Shown: positions 45,698 to 54,944, counted from the stretch's first letter. The stretch is 64,000 nt of DNA from Pseudomonadales bacterium (GCA_019090455.1 JAHRWA010000103.1:1-64000), one strand, 5' to 3'. The notes: generated by a model from the sequence alone, not told the origin. Translations and numbers: made by a program.

Positions 45698-47176
45698 ATG
45701 ACATCAAACACAACATCAAACACAACATCAAACACGACATCAAATGCTAACCAGGACACCATACCTCTATGCGTTGATTTAGACGGTACTCTCATCAACA
45801 CCGACCTACTGCTTGAATCTTTTGTTCGAGTGCTCAAAAATAGCCCGTGGATCTTACTGTTCATACCCTTTTGGCTACTTCGCGGCAAACAGACTCTCAA
45901 AGCAAAATTGGCAGCTCGTTGCGATATCAACATCGAAAAGCTTCCCTACAACGAAGCGCTCTTGAGTCACTTGTCTGAACAAAAGAGCCTAGGCCGTCGC
46001 CTTTATCTTTGCACAGGCAGTAACATTAAGTTCGCTGAACAAATCAGCCAGCACTTAAATTTATTCGATGGCACATTCGCATCTGATGACAACCGAAATT
46101 TAACCGGTAGTGTCAAATTAAAAGAGCTTAACGATAAATTTTCATCAGGTGGTTACGATTACGCAGGCAACGAGACCCTAGATCTAAAGATTTGGAGAGA
46201 AGCTCGAAGAGCATTAGTCATTAATGGTTCAAAAGTGCTGAAACAAAAAGCGGAAAAACTCACTACCATCGATTTATTTCAAGAAAAAAAACCCGCTTCA
46301 CTCAAGCTTTTTTTAAAAGCGGCAAGAATACATCAATGGGTTAAGAACCTACTGATATTTGTTCCTCTCGGAACGGCACATATTGTCAATAGTACTGATG
46401 CCTTTATTGCCTCCTTCTTAGCCTTTGTTTCCTTCGGTCTCTTAGCCTCCAGTACTTACATCATAAATGACCTAACCGATCTCGACTCGGATCGGTGTCA
46501 TCATACAAAGCGTGAACGCCCTTTCGCTAGCGGTGCTATATCAATTCAGATCGGCATTTTATTTTCTGGCATTTTATTACTGTCAGGCCTGAGCTTAACG
46601 CTCTTCTTACCGTTCGAATTCGGAATAGTGCTTTTAGTTTACCTAATCACAACCCTATCCTATTCTTTCAGACTAAAATCAATGGCCTCTGTTGATGTCA
46701 TCACTCTTGCCCTTTTATATACCGTGAGAGTCATTGCCGGTGCTTTTGCCATTGGCGTTACATTATCATTCTGGCTACTGGCCTTTTCTCTATTCATCTT
46801 TCTCTGTTTGGCTATCGTCAAACGCGTCTCGGAACTCATCAACATGGAGAAACAAAGTAAAGAGAAAGCGATTGGTCGTGGATACGAGGTTTCGGACAGA
46901 TCAGTATTACAAAGCTTAGGAACTTCTAGCGGTTATATGGCTGTGCTGGTAATGGCACTCTACATCAACAGTACTGATGTAGTTAAGTTATACCAGACTC
47001 CCGAAATACTATGGGTCTTATGCCCTATCCTTCTTTTTTGGATCACCCGAGTATGGATGAAAACCGCCAGAGGACTTATGAATGAGGATCCCATACTCTT
47101 TGCTTTAAAAGATAAAAGTAGTTGGCTGGTGGGATTATTGAGTGGTTTGGCTCTCGTACTGGCAACGATTTTATAA
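45698..47176 (+). CDS. HAD phosphatase fused to UbiA prenyltransferase (DPPR synthase-like)
   Basis: A 492-residue membrane enzyme. The N-terminal HAD domain has Asp27-Leu-Asp29-Gly-Thr and a YAGNETLD motif near 155. The UbiA part (about 200-492) has NDLTDLDSDRCHHTKRERPF, the prenyl/diphosphate-binding NDxxD motif of decaprenyl-phosphate phosphoribosyl (DPPR) synthase. The likely reaction is transfer of phosphoribose to polyprenyl phosphate, then dephosphorylation. Start 45698 is chosen over 45515 and 45665: it follows the preceding stop by 20 bp and has a TGAG ribosome site. A 12-bp repeat encodes TSNT units at the N-terminus. Confidence 0.85.
   Translation: MTSNTTSNTTSNTTSNANQDTIPLCVDLDGTLINTDLLLESFVRVLKNSPWILLFIPFWLLRGKQTLKAKLAARCDINIEKLPYNEALLSHLSEQKSLGRRLYLCTGSNIKFAEQISQHLNLFDGTFASDDNRNLTGSVKLKELNDKFSSGGYDYAGNETLDLKIWREARRALVINGSKVLKQKAEKLTTIDLFQEKKPASLKLFLKAARIHQWVKNLLIFVPLGTAHIVNSTDAFIASFLAFVSFGLLASSTYIINDLTDLDSDRCHHTKRERPFASGAISIQIGILFSGILLLSGLSLTLFLPFEFGIVLLVYLITTLSYSFRLKSMASVDVITLALLYTVRVIAGAFAIGVTLSFWLLAFSLFIFLCLAIVKRVSELINMEKQSKEKAIGRGYEVSDRSVLQSLGTSSGYMAVLVMALYINSTDVVKLYQTPEILWVLCPILLFWITRVWMKTARGLMNEDPILFALKDKSSWLVGLLSGLALVLATIL
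45701..45748 (+). repeat. 12-bp tandem repeat at the HAD-UbiA 5' end
   Basis: ACATCAAACACA is repeated at 45701-45712 and 45713-45724, with near-copies at 45725-45736 and 45737-45748. It encodes the hydrophilic TSNT tandem of the protein's first 16 residues. Confidence 0.85.
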
Positions 47177-47279
47177 GTCGGGAACAGCCTTTATCCTTTA
47201 AATACGAGACACCCGTTAGTACGGATGCTAATAACAAATACTAGAGATTGAGAACCGGAAATTTTGAAATGGGAAAAAT

Positions 47280-48590
47280 ATGACAAAGCGCAAAAACCTA
47301 TCATGGGGACGATTTAACGACGTTGAAGTAAAAATTCAATCGTTAAACTGGCGCAATCAGAATTTACCCATTAGCGAAGAGAAGCAACTTCCCTATGGTA
47401 ACGGCCGAAGCTATGGCGATAGTTGCTTGAATGACCAAGGCTCTATGATCGATGGAAAGAAGCTAAACCGTTTTATCAGTTTTGATCGACAAAATGGGTT
47501 ACTCAAAGTTGAAGCGGGCGTAATGCTGTCAGACATACTCGCACTGACAGTGCCCAATGGCTGGTTTCTTCCTGCCACACCCGGCACCAAATTCGTCACC
47601 GTGGGCGGTGCCATTGCGAATGATGTCCATGGAAAAAACCACCACGTCACTGGCACCTTTGGCTGCAACATCACTCAGTTTGAATTATTGCGATCCGATG
47701 GACAACGGCTCTTGTGCAGCCCCACCGAAAACAAAGACTATTTCTCCGCAAGCATCGGTGGTCTTGGCTTAACAGGTATGATTACTTGGGCAGAGTTGAA
47801 GCTCAAACGTATTCAGAGCCCTTACATCGACTGTGAATCTATTAAATATAATTCTTTAAATGAATTCATGTCCTTGTCAGAGGAATCGGCAGCGCAATAT
47901 GAATACACGGTAGCTTGGGTTGATTGTTTGGCTACTGGAGACCAGCTGGGTAAAGGTCATTTCATTCGAGGCAATCACACGGGCTCGATCATTACAGGTA
48001 AACAGCCCTCCCTTTCTCAATCGAATTTATCAGTTCCATTCTCATTTCCAAATGGGGTGTTGAACGGACTGACAGTAAATATGTTCAACACATTGTATTT
48101 CAATCGACAGTTCGCAAGAACGAAAGAGTTTGTTAGCCATTACGACCCCTTTTTCTATCCCCTAGACTCCATTTTAGATTGGAATCGGATCTACGGCTCT
48201 AAAGGTTTTTTTCAATACCAATGCGTAGTCCCCAAAAACGATCAGGCAATGCGAGAAATTATGCATTCCATTGCCGATGCCAAGATGGGATCCTTTCTCA
48301 CGGTTCTGAAAGAGTTTGGGGACGTGGAATCGCCGGGCATGCTCTCGTTCCCACGTAAAGGAATGACTTTTGCCCTAGACTTTCCCAACCAAGGGCCTCG
48401 CACACTCGCACTATTAGAACGACTTGATGACATTGTAAAAGAAGCAAAAGGAGCAGTTTATCCCGCGAAAGACGCACGCATGTCCGCCGAAAGCTTCCAA
48501 CAATATTACCCCAACTGGAAAGCGTTCAGCGAATACATAGATCCGCACTTTTCTTCAAGTTTTTGGCGCCGAGTGACTGCCCCAATTTGA
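47280..48590 (+). CDS. DprE1-like FAD-dependent oxidoreductase
   Basis: This 436-residue protein matches decaprenylphosphoryl-ribose 2-oxidase (DprE1). The FAD domain contains LPYGNGRSYGDSCLND (near 38-53), TPGTKFVTVGGAIANDVHGKNHH (near 99-121) and a substrate-domain IYGSKGFFQYQCVVP. In mycobacteria the enzyme oxidises the 2'-hydroxyl of polyprenyl-phospho-ribose, and a DprE2 partner reduces the product to arabinose. GGGAAA lies just before the ATG. Order HAD-UbiA, DprE1, DprE2 is the same pathway order. Confidence 0.88.
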   Translation: MTKRKNLSWGRFNDVEVKIQSLNWRNQNLPISEEKQLPYGNGRSYGDSCLNDQGSMIDGKKLNRFISFDRQNGLLKVEAGVMLSDILALTVPNGWFLPATPGTKFVTVGGAIANDVHGKNHHVTGTFGCNITQFELLRSDGQRLLCSPTENKDYFSASIGGLGLTGMITWAELKLKRIQSPYIDCESIKYNSLNEFMSLSEESAAQYEYTVAWVDCLATGDQLGKGHFIRGNHTGSIITGKQPSLSQSNLSVPFSFPNGVLNGLTVNMFNTLYFNRQFARTKEFVSHYDPFFYPLDSILDWNRIYGSKGFFQYQCVVPKNDQAMREIMHSIADAKMGSFLTVLKEFGDVESPGMLSFPRKGMTFALDFPNQGPRTLALLERLDDIVKEAKGAVYPAKDARMSAESFQQYYPNWKAFSEYIDPHFSSSFWRRVTAPI

Positions 48591-48650
48591 AATCAGGCTT
48601 TAACAAATCAGTGAGCTAAGACTAAGCTTGACACCACTATCTAAGGTTAA

Positions 48651-49391
48651 ATGATGAAAAATGTTTTAATTATTGGTGCTACCTCCGCAATTGCACATGC
48701 GACGGCGAGACTCTATGCGCAACATGGGGCACAGCTTTATCTGATAGGGCGTAACAAGGAGAAGCTCGACATTAATGCCTCGGACCTACAAGTCTTGGGG
48801 GCCTCTTCCGTATTTGTTGATGTGGTTGACCTTGATGATGTCAGCGCACACCAAGGATTAATTGACCGCTGCATCAATCAGCTGAATTCCATTGATATTG
48901 CACTCATTGCTCACGGCACACTAGCCGATCAAGCTGAGATCCAGACTAGTTACGAAAAGACCTTAGAGGCATTAACAACAAACGGACTCTCGTACCTATC
49001 ACTGCTTACCCGTTTGGCGAACTACTTTGAACCACAACGAAAAGGCACGATTGCAGTTATTTCTTCCGTAGCAGGTGATAGAGGCCGTCAAAGCAATTAT
49101 ATATATGGCACGGCAAAGGCCGCAGTCTCTACATTCACACAAGGATTACGCAATCGACTCGCTAAATCAGGTGTGAATGTACTGACTATCAAACCTGGGT
49201 TTGTTGACACACCAATGACGGCAGACTTTGACAAAAGTGCTCTCTGGGCGAGCCCTGAAAAAGTCGGTGCAGAAATATTTGAAGCTATCAAACGAGGCAA
49301 AGATATTATTTATACACCTTTCTTTTGGCGTTATATCATGATTGTGATTAAATCAATCCCAGAAATATTATTCAAGAAATTAAACTTGTAG
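48651..49391 (+). CDS. DprE2-like short-chain dehydrogenase
   Basis: A 246-residue SDR. The N-terminus has GATSAIAHATARLYA (NAD(P) motif near 8-22), the catalytic Ser-Tyr-Lys region SSVAGDRGRQSNYIYGTAK (near 141-160) and the C-terminal VDTPMT. It would reduce the keto intermediate to polyprenyl-phospho-arabinose together with DprE1. AAGG precedes the double ATG; either 48651 or 48654 could be used. Confidence 0.88.
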   Translation: MMKNVLIIGATSAIAHATARLYAQHGAQLYLIGRNKEKLDINASDLQVLGASSVFVDVVDLDDVSAHQGLIDRCINQLNSIDIALIAHGTLADQAEIQTSYEKTLEALTTNGLSYLSLLTRLANYFEPQRKGTIAVISSVAGDRGRQSNYIYGTAKAAVSTFTQGLRNRLAKSGVNVLTIKPGFVDTPMTADFDKSALWASPEKVGAEIFEAIKRGKDIIYTPFFWRYIMIVIKSIPEILFKKLNL

Positions 49392-49510
49392 CGTGATTTG
49401 AGTGGTGAAGCTCATAAATGATCATCCCTTTTAGCTGATAATCCACCATAGGAATTGCAGTCTCACCACCAAATTAGGTTCGGATTCTAAAACATCAAAT
49501 TCGATAACCT

Positions 49511-49539
49511 CAATCTCAATCTCAATCTCAATCTCAATC
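49511..49539. repeat. Hexanucleotide repeat upstream of a lipoprotein gene
   Basis: CAATCT repeats four times plus a partial fifth from 49511 to 49539, ending 16 bp before the GTG start at 49555. Such arrays can change length by slippage. Confidence 0.85.
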
Positions 49540-49554
49540 ATCAGTGGAAAATAC

Positions 49555-50001
49555 GTGAGAGAACAACGCAGCCAACAATACCGAATTAAAAACTGCATGG
49601 GTTTCATCGCCCTATCGTTGTTTCTAGTCTTAATAGGTGCCTGCGGTGGCAACAACGCTCCCCATTCTGAGAATAGCGTACTGACTAACCAGGATTTATC
49701 TGACGAAACAACTTTTATCTCAGACATCCAAGGTAGCGGCCAAATTACACTTAAATGGGTTCCCCCTACACGCTATGTCACCGGCGCTGAAATTAGCACA
49801 GGCGAGCTCGGTTCCTATGACATTTATTGGGGGAACAATACGGACGAACTCACATATTTAACCTCAATTACAGACCCACTCACGCAAGAACTAACGCTCT
49901 ACAATTTGGAGCAAGGCGAATATCTGTTTTCCATTGTCGCAAAAACAATTTACGGATCTGAAAGCGACCGATCCAATGTCATCCGCAAAACGATCAACTG
50001 A
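49555..50001 (+). CDS. Small lipoprotein with an FN3-like domain
   Basis: 148 residues. Signal peptide with lipobox LIGACGG (Cys near 30), a short linker and a C-terminal ~85-residue beta-sandwich. This domain matches the C-termini of the 206-residue neighbour and the giant lipoprotein (ITLKWVPP, SYDIYWG, GEYLFSIVAKTIYG). GTG start with GGAA six bases upstream. An exported ligand-binding or matrix role is likely but unproven. Confidence 0.75.
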   Translation: MREQRSQQYRIKNCMGFIALSLFLVLIGACGGNNAPHSENSVLTNQDLSDETTFISDIQGSGQITLKWVPPTRYVTGAEISTGELGSYDIYWGNNTDELTYLTSITDPLTQELTLYNLEQGEYLFSIVAKTIYGSESDRSNVIRKTIN

Positions 50002-50218
50002 AAATCTGTCACCTTCATTGCCTCCCTCGCGTCCCCATCGGTCTTTGCCAATAATTCGCCTCTCCTGATAACTCTCTATTTGTGACCCATTTCACCCTAT
50101 GAAATATATAAGGTGATCACACGTCTTTTTGTGCGCTTATTAACCATATAAAACAAATAACCCACCTATGCTGGAAACAATCGCATCACTTACTACAGTT
50201 GCATTATGGGTAATCATC

Positions 50219-50788
50219 ATGATCAATCAGCATTTTTCTAAACTCCATTATCTTCCTTCTTGGCCGTCTATTAAAAGCGCTATATGTTTAGCTATTTTGA
50301 CACTACTGCTTGCGGGATGTGGCGCGGAAAGTGATAGTCGTTTTGGAGGGGAATCTAGTGACACCGTAATTCCCTCCGGTGGAAGTCCCATTGCCGATAA
50401 TTCGGGTTCTGGAAGTGATACAACAGACAGTGAGGATTTAAACAACAACGTCCCTGATGAAGGGAATGATACGAACAGCAACGAAGATGATGAAGCTAAC
50501 AACGAAGATGAAACCCCTGACGGCGAAAGTATTACTCTAAATTGGACTGAGCCTAGTCTATTTGAAGATGGTGAGGCGTTATCAAGAAGTGAAATCGATT
50601 CCTATGAAATCTTCTGGGGGCTAAACGAAACTGACTTAACAACTCTTACCGTAATCAATGACCCCAACACACTTGAATTCATTGTTAATGGACTATTTCA
50701 AGGCGTTTACTATTTTTCTATCTCGGTCACTACAATCTATGGTAATACCAGCGACCAATCCAATGTCATTAAAAAGGTTATAATTTAG
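50219..50788 (+). CDS. Small lipoprotein with acidic linker and FN3-like domain
   Basis: I start at ATG 50219 (189 aa): the frame then begins with a proper lipoprotein signal (AILTLLLAGCG). ATG 50168 would add 17 hydrophobic residues and lacks a ribosome site. An Asp/Asn/Glu-rich linker (about 55-100) precedes the FN3-like domain (ESITLNWTEPS ... SYEIFWG ... GVYYFSISVTTIYG), which is paralogous to the one at 49555. It is probably the same family by duplication. Confidence 0.72.
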   Translation: MINQHFSKLHYLPSWPSIKSAICLAILTLLLAGCGAESDSRFGGESSDTVIPSGGSPIADNSGSGSDTTDSEDLNNNVPDEGNDTNSNEDDEANNEDETPDGESITLNWTEPSLFEDGEALSRSEIDSYEIFWGLNETDLTTLTVINDPNTLEFIVNGLFQGVYYFSISVTTIYGNTSDQSNVIKKVII

Positions 50789-51106
50789 AAATATTCTTAA
50801 AATACGGTTATAGAACATGATAACTTTATCTCTGATAGCAATGGGATCAAATTGGATGAATTCACATATCGGTAAATTCTAGCCCTGCACAGTAACCAGC
50901 GGGATGTAACCTGAACGCGCCGAGCTAGTAGCTTATTCATCTAGATAGGCTCCCCAGCAAAATTCACGTGATCACCTTTCCTCGTATTTGCACACTGCAA
51001 ATAAAACCTTGATATACTTCTCACTACAGTGTGATGACTCTGTTACGCACTAAAAACGGAACTCAGTATTCCCCGACTAGTCCCCAGAAAAAACCCGAGA
51101 AAAAGA
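50789..51106. other. Intergenic region upstream of the PaaK-like gene
   Basis: 318 bp. A 7-bp palindrome pair ATTTGCA/TGCAAAT (50986-50992 and 50996-51002) lies about 105 bp before the PaaK-like start and near a weak TTGATA box at about 51010. No gene is seen. Confidence 0.4.
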
Positions 51107-52471
51107 ATGCTTGATTGGTATGCACCTTTTAACAAACACTTCATATTCCCATTCTATTATTGGCGCAATGGCGATAAAAGACTCGCTCGCCTAGCCGAAA
51201 TTGAGGCCAGCCTTACTCTCAGCGAAGAAAACTTAAATGCATTACAACTGAAAAAAATGCAAACTATTGTCCGATATGCGTACGCGCATTCAGTCTATTA
51301 CAAAAAAATAATGAACGACCGTCACTTTCATCCCAATGACTTACAAAAGCTAAGCGATATTGAAGCTCTACCGGTACTAACCAAAACCCTAATACAGAAT
51401 AATCTAAACGACCTCATCTCAGATGAATACACAAAAGATCAGCTTGTTCAGGATGCCTCAGGTGGTTCCACGGGAGAACCCACTATCTATTACAAAGATT
51501 GGGATCATCATAACCTACGCCGCGCCGATCAAATCAGGCATGATCGGTGGAGTGGCTGGGATATTGGTAAACGTAGCGCTCTTATTTGGGGGGCCCAGCG
51601 AGACCTAAAGGCCGTACGATCCATTCGAGAACACATCATTTCCCGCTACATCGAGCGTCGCTGGGAACTAGATGCCTTTGAAATGACTCATGAGAAAATG
51701 AATGGTTACACCAGGCAACTTGAAAAAATCAAACCCTCCATGATACTAGGCTACGCCAACGCCCTAACCGTCTATGCGCAACACCTACTAGACAACAGTC
51801 CCAATCACACCATTCGGCCGGAAGGCATAATCTCATCGGCTGAAACACTGACTTCTACCGGACGGGCCATTATCGAAAGCGCTTTCCACTGCAAGGTTCT
51901 TAACCGCTATGGATCACGGGAAGTGGGACTCATCGCGAGCGAATGCAAAACCCAGGAAGGCCTGCACATTAATGCCGACAATGTGTATGTTGAAATCCTA
52001 AAGGAAGAAAAACCCGTGCCTGACGGAAATAGTGGAGATATTGTTGTCACTGATTTCTGGAACTTCGGTATGCCCTTTATCCGTTACAAACTCGAAGATG
52101 TAGGGCATATGAAATTAGGGCTGTGCTCCTGTGGGCGGAGCTTACCGTTAATGGGAGCAGTTGAAGGTAGGACCGGTGATTTTTTTATTGCAAAAAATGG
52201 TTCAATGGTACATGGAGAATACTTCACCCACTTATTTTACGGCATTCCCGAGGTACAAAAATTTCAAATGATTCAAGAAACCATCACGGACGTACATTTA
52301 AAAATTGTAGAAACCCCTGACGCAAAAAATAGAAGCTACCTCGATGCTGTTAAATCTAAAACCATCGAAATGCTCGGTGAGCAAACCCTATTAACAACAC
52401 AATTCGTTAAACATATACCTCCGACAGCATCGGGAAAATCCTTATTTACGATTTCAAAAGTGAAACGTTAG
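51107..52471 (+). CDS. PaaK-like adenylate-forming enzyme
   Basis: This 454-residue protein resembles phenylacetate-CoA ligases and CapK-type enzymes of surface-polysaccharide clusters. The nucleotide loop is DASGGSTGEPT (near 121-131), with later AMP-binding segments SSAETLTSTGR and YGSREVGLIASEC. In polysaccharide loci these are thought to activate an acyl or aryl group, but the substrate is not known. Starts after AGAAAAAG-type sequence. A GT4 gene follows. Confidence 0.8.
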   Translation: MLDWYAPFNKHFIFPFYYWRNGDKRLARLAEIEASLTLSEENLNALQLKKMQTIVRYAYAHSVYYKKIMNDRHFHPNDLQKLSDIEALPVLTKTLIQNNLNDLISDEYTKDQLVQDASGGSTGEPTIYYKDWDHHNLRRADQIRHDRWSGWDIGKRSALIWGAQRDLKAVRSIREHIISRYIERRWELDAFEMTHEKMNGYTRQLEKIKPSMILGYANALTVYAQHLLDNSPNHTIRPEGIISSAETLTSTGRAIIESAFHCKVLNRYGSREVGLIASECKTQEGLHINADNVYVEILKEEKPVPDGNSGDIVVTDFWNFGMPFIRYKLEDVGHMKLGLCSCGRSLPLMGAVEGRTGDFFIAKNGSMVHGEYFTHLFYGIPEVQKFQMIQETITDVHLKIVETPDAKNRSYLDAVKSKTIEMLGEQTLLTTQFVKHIPPTASGKSLFTISKVKR

Positions 52472-52512
52472 CCAATATACTTCGCAACCGCTCAACAATT
52501 GGTACCAAATCA

Positions 52513-53691
52513 ATGCCCAAGCAAAAATTAATTATTATTAGCAACCTTTACCCTAATTCAGCAGAACCGACAAAAGGGGTGTTCACCAAACAAATTGCTG
52601 AGCATCTCATCGAAAAATACGATATCAAAGTGATTGCTCCACTTCCTTGGTCACCCAGTTGGGCTAAACGTATATTGAGCTCTGCAGTGGATGTCCCTTC
52701 ATTTGAAAAAATAGACGGCATCGATGTATATCACCCTCGGTATTTCGTCATTCCTAAAATTGGCCGTTCGTTATATGGGTTTTTCTTTTTTGCAGGCATT
52801 CTGCTGACGTTATTAAAACTAAAAAAAGAATTCAAACCAGATTTGATTAACGTACACTGGATTTATCCAGATGGCTTTGGAGCCGTACTCGCTGCTAAAC
52901 TATTAGACCTGCCGATAGTAACTCATAGCCTCGGTTGTGATATTAATGAATACAGCAAATACTTTCTCAGACGGCAACTCATCAAATTCACCCTACAACA
53001 TGCCGATAGGAATATTGTCGTCAGCGATGCTCTAAAAACAAAATGTATCGAATTAGGCGCCAGCGAAGATAAGACAACTGTCATTTTAAACGGCGTTGAC
53101 AACACTATATTTTTCAATCGAAACAAACTGGAATTACGAAAGCAATTAGGTCTTCCAATTGACAAGAAAATCTTCTTATTTGCTGGCAACTTTAATGTTG
53201 AAAAAGGTCTGCGCTACCTAATTGAGGCTTATTCAATAGTATCAAAAACCCAATCCAACACTTTGCTATGCGTAGTAGGGTCAGGCCCTCTGGAGCAGGA
53301 AATTGACGATCAAATTAAGGCTCTTGGTATTGGAAATAGCGTGCATCTATGTGGACGAGTACCTCACAACAATATCCCTCTATACTTAGGTGCTGCCGAT
53401 TTTTTATGTCTACCCAGCTTACGAGAAGGCTGCCCCAACATAGTTCTAGAAGCCTTAGCCTCCGGCACCCCCGTATTATCATCAAGAGTTGGCGCCGTTC
53501 CCGATGTACTCGCTAGTGCTGGCAGACCTTTAGGACTGCTGGCGAGTCCTGAAAATAGTGTAGAGCTCGCCTCTATTATGGAAAAAGCATTGGGCATGGA
53601 ATGGCAGGTAAAAGAAAACTTTACATGGATGAATTGGCATGACAATGCGAACAGGATTAGTGAGGTGTTTAGTGATGCTTTGGTGGGTTAG
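52513..53691 (+). CDS. Glycosyltransferase family 4
   Basis: A 392-residue GT-B enzyme that extends a glycan from a nucleotide sugar. Signatures are FAGNFNVEKGLRYLIEAY (near 218-235), PSLREGCPNIVLEALASGTPV (near 300-320), with the catalytic/ligand Glu in EGCPN, and SRVGAVPDVL. It lies 41 bp after the PaaK-like gene and is convergent with the SGNH gene. The acceptor sugar is not deducible. Confidence 0.9.
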   Translation: MPKQKLIIISNLYPNSAEPTKGVFTKQIAEHLIEKYDIKVIAPLPWSPSWAKRILSSAVDVPSFEKIDGIDVYHPRYFVIPKIGRSLYGFFFFAGILLTLLKLKKEFKPDLINVHWIYPDGFGAVLAAKLLDLPIVTHSLGCDINEYSKYFLRRQLIKFTLQHADRNIVVSDALKTKCIELGASEDKTTVILNGVDNTIFFNRNKLELRKQLGLPIDKKIFLFAGNFNVEKGLRYLIEAYSIVSKTQSNTLLCVVGSGPLEQEIDDQIKALGIGNSVHLCGRVPHNNIPLYLGAADFLCLPSLREGCPNIVLEALASGTPVLSSRVGAVPDVLASAGRPLGLLASPENSVELASIMEKALGMEWQVKENFTWMNWHDNANRISEVFSDALVG

Positions 53692-53722
53692 TGGTAGCAT
53701 TTCAATAACTATTTTTAATAAC

Positions 53723-54892
53723 TCATAGCTTTACGTTCTCACTTTTATTTAGCTCCACCTTGATCGCCTCTCCTATAATTTCATTGGCCAAACGCCGATA
53801 ATGCCATTCATCATCATGAAAAAGTTCATTGCCGCTATAACCACTATCTATTAGAGTCTGCCGAATATCTATAGTATTAAATCCTTCCAGCCCGAGAGCA
53901 TTCACGCGTAGCTGATACACGTCAGGAAAAAACTGCCATATACCACTCCAGCTATACATTCTCTGGTTCGGCAATATTGCGAAATACACCTTAGTGCCTT
54001 CCTGTGCGGCCTCCATCACAAAGGTATCCATTACTTTCTCTAATAACGGATCAGAGACACCCTCTGCATAATAATAACTGACGAAACTACGAACTCTCTT
54101 GAACAGAGCAAAAAGTCCCTGAGCAATCGGTGTAAAACCAAAAGATTGAAATTGTTCGAAATCTCGAAAATACGCGTCATTTTTTTTCAAAAAATGGTGA
54201 AATTCATCATTCGTTAAATAAGATTTCAACCAATTTTGATTCGGCCTAATCTCAACTAGCTCATCATCACGGAGCTTAAACCTTGGTTTTAAATATGGCA
54301 TAGAGGTTTCTTCCGGAATTTTAAACGGAATATAATGGTTATATAATCCGGTAATCGGAGTAGGATCGATGCCGACTACCAATATGTCAGGTTCAAATAG
54401 TTTTATTTTAGATCGATATGTTAATAATGATTGGTCAACAGAATACGACATTGAAGCAAAGTTGAAAGCTTCCCTGGTTTCAGAGTCCAAGTAGGCAGAC
54501 ATTGTTTCATTGTTGGCAACACCCTCTCCGCCATTGACCATAGAACTTCCGAGAAAAATCACCCTTGTTTTATTATTTCGCTCAATAACTGCAGGATTAG
54601 CCGATCGAGATCCATACTGATCTGTTACCCAATGCTTCCTCTTTTCGTTAGGTTTATTAAACCATCCTGTTATCGAATCAGGTATGTTTGCATTTTCATT
54701 ATTCAAGAAACGCGCAGTCGATATTTTCGCCTTGTCATCCATATACAACGACATAAAAAAGGCATCGGAAAAACAAAAAGGCAAAATGAACACGGCAAAC
54801 ATTTCACAGAAAAACCAAATTGCTAAAGTAAAATATACCTCAGGCGCCAATGCTTTCATCGATAAAATTTGTTTCAAAAATGGACTCAACAT
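53723..54892 (-). CDS. SGNH-fold hydrolase/acyltransferase partner of MBOAT
   Basis: A 389-residue protein with an N-terminal membrane anchor (about 20-45) and an SGNH-like domain. Block I appears as GSS (Ser117) and the C-terminal block as DDEWHY with His364. It is adjacent to, and on the same strand as, an MBOAT gene. In such pairs (AlgJ/DltD style) the SGNH protein helps acylate the polymer. The substrate is unknown, and the GDS Asp is absent, so the family assignment is moderate. Confidence 0.72.
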   Translation of the reverse strand: MLSPFLKQILSMKALAPEVYFTLAIWFFCEMFAVFILPFCFSDAFFMSLYMDDKAKISTARFLNNENANIPDSITGWFNKPNEKRKHWVTDQYGSRSANPAVIERNNKTRVIFLGSSMVNGGEGVANNETMSAYLDSETREAFNFASMSYSVDQSLLTYRSKIKLFEPDILVVGIDPTPITGLYNHYIPFKIPEETSMPYLKPRFKLRDDELVEIRPNQNWLKSYLTNDEFHHFLKKNDAYFRDFEQFQSFGFTPIAQGLFALFKRVRSFVSYYYAEGVSDPLLEKVMDTFVMEAAQEGTKVYFAILPNQRMYSWSGIWQFFPDVYQLRVNALGLEGFNTIDIRQTLIDSGYSGNELFHDDEWHYRRLANEIIGEAIKVELNKSENVKL

Positions 54893-54944
54893 ATTCCGCT
54901 TTACCTACCTATCCCATAACAGAATCTTAAATCATTAATGGACT

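Noticed and set aside
49431-49727. 98-codon minus-strand frame across the hexanucleotide array
   Set aside because: Its EIEIEI run is only the CAATCT repeat read on the opposite strand, and it overlaps the lipoprotein gene.
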